From positions 1 to 13,981 of the forward strand of contig JAKSQR010000024.1 in the NCBI GenBank assembly GCA_024404065.1: a stretch of 13,981 nt of DNA, written 5' to 3'. The notes beneath the pieces are model-generated. The model made no database searches. It was not told the origin of the DNA and worked only from the letters and a program-made list of their open reading frames with translations. Shown piece after piece: positions 13,256 to 13,981 of this stretch (the first letter of the stretch is position 1; each line of letters opens with the position of its first letter). Source of the stretch: Clostridia bacterium. Lineage in GTDB: Bacteria > Bacillota > Clostridia > Oscillospirales > Acutalibacteraceae. Made by a program: the position numbers and the translations under genes.

Positions 13256-13981
13256 TTATTTCAGCATTCTGTAATATTCTTCAGCGCTTTTACCCTCAAC
13301 AGGCAGGCTTTTTGGTGCGTCAGATTTATTGTATTCGTGACCGCTGAAATCCTTATTACATTTGAGAAAGTAATCGTAGTTATAGCTACCACCTGCAGGG
13401 TCATCCCAGGTAACATCTATGTTATACCAGTAATCTCCAACCTTGACCCTATTCCATACATGGTCGGTGCTGTGTACATACTGTACAGGTATACCAAGCT
13501 CCTTCATAATTGCATAAAAGCTGTAGGCATAGCCTGTGCAGGCAGAGTGCTTCCAGTAAAGTGCTTTATATGACCCGCCTGCAAGTATGTCATAGTTATT
13601 ATGTATTACAAGGTAGTCATGCACAGCTTTAACCTTTTCGTAATCGGATGAAAGTGAGCTTGCTTTTTTAGCAATCTTTTTCACTTTTATTTCGGTCAGC
13701 TTTGAGTGGAGCTTTGATGGTTTGCTAAGGTTAATTTTACAGTCGTAATTGCCATCACTATCAATATTGTAGGTATATGTATAGGCGTAAACCTCACAGC
13801 CCGTATACATATCGGCATCATTTACCCGGTTATGAATACCAGGGTAGCTGAGACCATCGGGGGAAACCTTACTTTTTACGCTGAAATGTCTGTCACCATT
13901 CATACTGTGCTTTACGATAACATCATACATCTCATCCATATCTGATACTGTCTGATTACTTATTGCCGCATTTTTACCGCC
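13256..13981 (-). CDS. Transglutaminase-like protein, C-terminal part
   Basis: The frame is open to the window edge, so the N-terminus is missing; 241 residues are visible. It carries a transglutaminase-like (papain-fold) domain: a KVKAVHDYLV helix, the catalytic cysteine in HSACTGYA (visible residue C148), histidine in DHVWN (H174) and aspartate in YNIDVTWDDP (D189), an intact triad. Proteins of this type in Clostridia are usually exported and act on, or bind, wall or surface proteins as a protease or cross-linking enzyme. The N-terminal visible part (about 1-90) is tyrosine-rich and beta-like and is not recognised. Whether there is a signal peptide cannot be seen. A sequencing or assembly edge, not a break, limits it. 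Confidence 0.85.
   Translation of the reverse strand, partial: GGKNAAISNQTVSDMDEMYDVIVKHSMNGDRHFSVKSKVSPDGLSYPGIHNRVNDADMYTGCEVYAYTYTYNIDSDGNYDCKINLSKPSKLHSKLTEIKVKKIAKKASSLSSDYEKVKAVHDYLVIHNNYDILAGGSYKALYWKHSACTGYAYSFYAIMKELGIPVQYVHSTDHVWNRVKVGDYWYNIDVTWDDPAGGSYNYDYFLKCNKDFSGHEYNKSDAPKSLPVEGKSAEEYYRMLK

Noticed and set aside
1..13981. Mobile element, CRISPR, phage or defence system
   Set aside because: No transposase, integrase, spaced repeats, tRNA-linked direct repeats or nuclease/toxin genes are visible on either strand.

Overview
The window looks like an ordinary chromosomal stretch of an anaerobic Firmicute, most likely a gut Clostridia member of the Oscillospiraceae/Ruminococcaceae type. 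This is inferred from moderate-to-low GC, AGGAGG-type ribosome binding sites, sigma-A promoters (TTGACA/TATAAT), many short U-tailed terminators, and a gene set typical of that group: a GPH-like MFS transporter, sugar isomerase-like TIM barrels, a GH130 mannoside phosphorylase, AsnA, MtaB and MnmA. I see no tRNA, rRNA, CRISPR array, insertion sequence, phage gene or att-like repeat, and nothing that amounts to a clearly new defence or mobile system.

Layout. The left edge (1-584, minus) holds the 5' end of a secreted CAP-domain protein and a 59-residue membrane protein. A gene-poor spacer (585-960) contains a perfect 8-bp dyad and the promoter of a plus-strand operon: an MFS transporter with a long repeated cytoplasmic tail, a sugar isomerase-like TIM barrel, and an Ogt/MGMT repair methyltransferase starting at TTG (961-4724). 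A bidirectional terminator separates this from a minus-strand GH130 phosphorylase (4820-5773). Next come a minus-strand HTH regulator with a four-helix membrane domain (5881-6525), driven by a perfect consensus promoter, and a divergent plus-strand hemolysin III/PAQR-type membrane protein (6739-7422). Two more minus-strand genes follow: an unknown 86-residue protein (7463-7723) and a zinc-ribbon membrane protein (7787-8719).

From 8859 a plus-strand run encodes asparagine synthetase AsnA, a second isomerase-like TIM barrel and the tRNA methylthiotransferase MtaB, ended by a strong terminator, then the tRNA 2-thiouridylase MnmA (12151-13215). The right edge (13256-13981, minus) is the C-terminal part of a transglutaminase-like protein.

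How the genes work together. The transporter and first TIM barrel suggest uptake and isomerisation of a sugar or sugar derivative, while GH130 points to phosphorolysis of beta-mannosides. MtaB and MnmA both thiolate the anticodon loop of tRNA-Lys(UUU), at positions 37 and 34. The points most worth a second look are the threefold repeat in the transporter tail, the dyads beside the promoters, the small membrane protein, and two genes that begin only a few bases after an intrinsic terminator. Several starts were moved inward from the longest open frame on ribosome-binding-site evidence.
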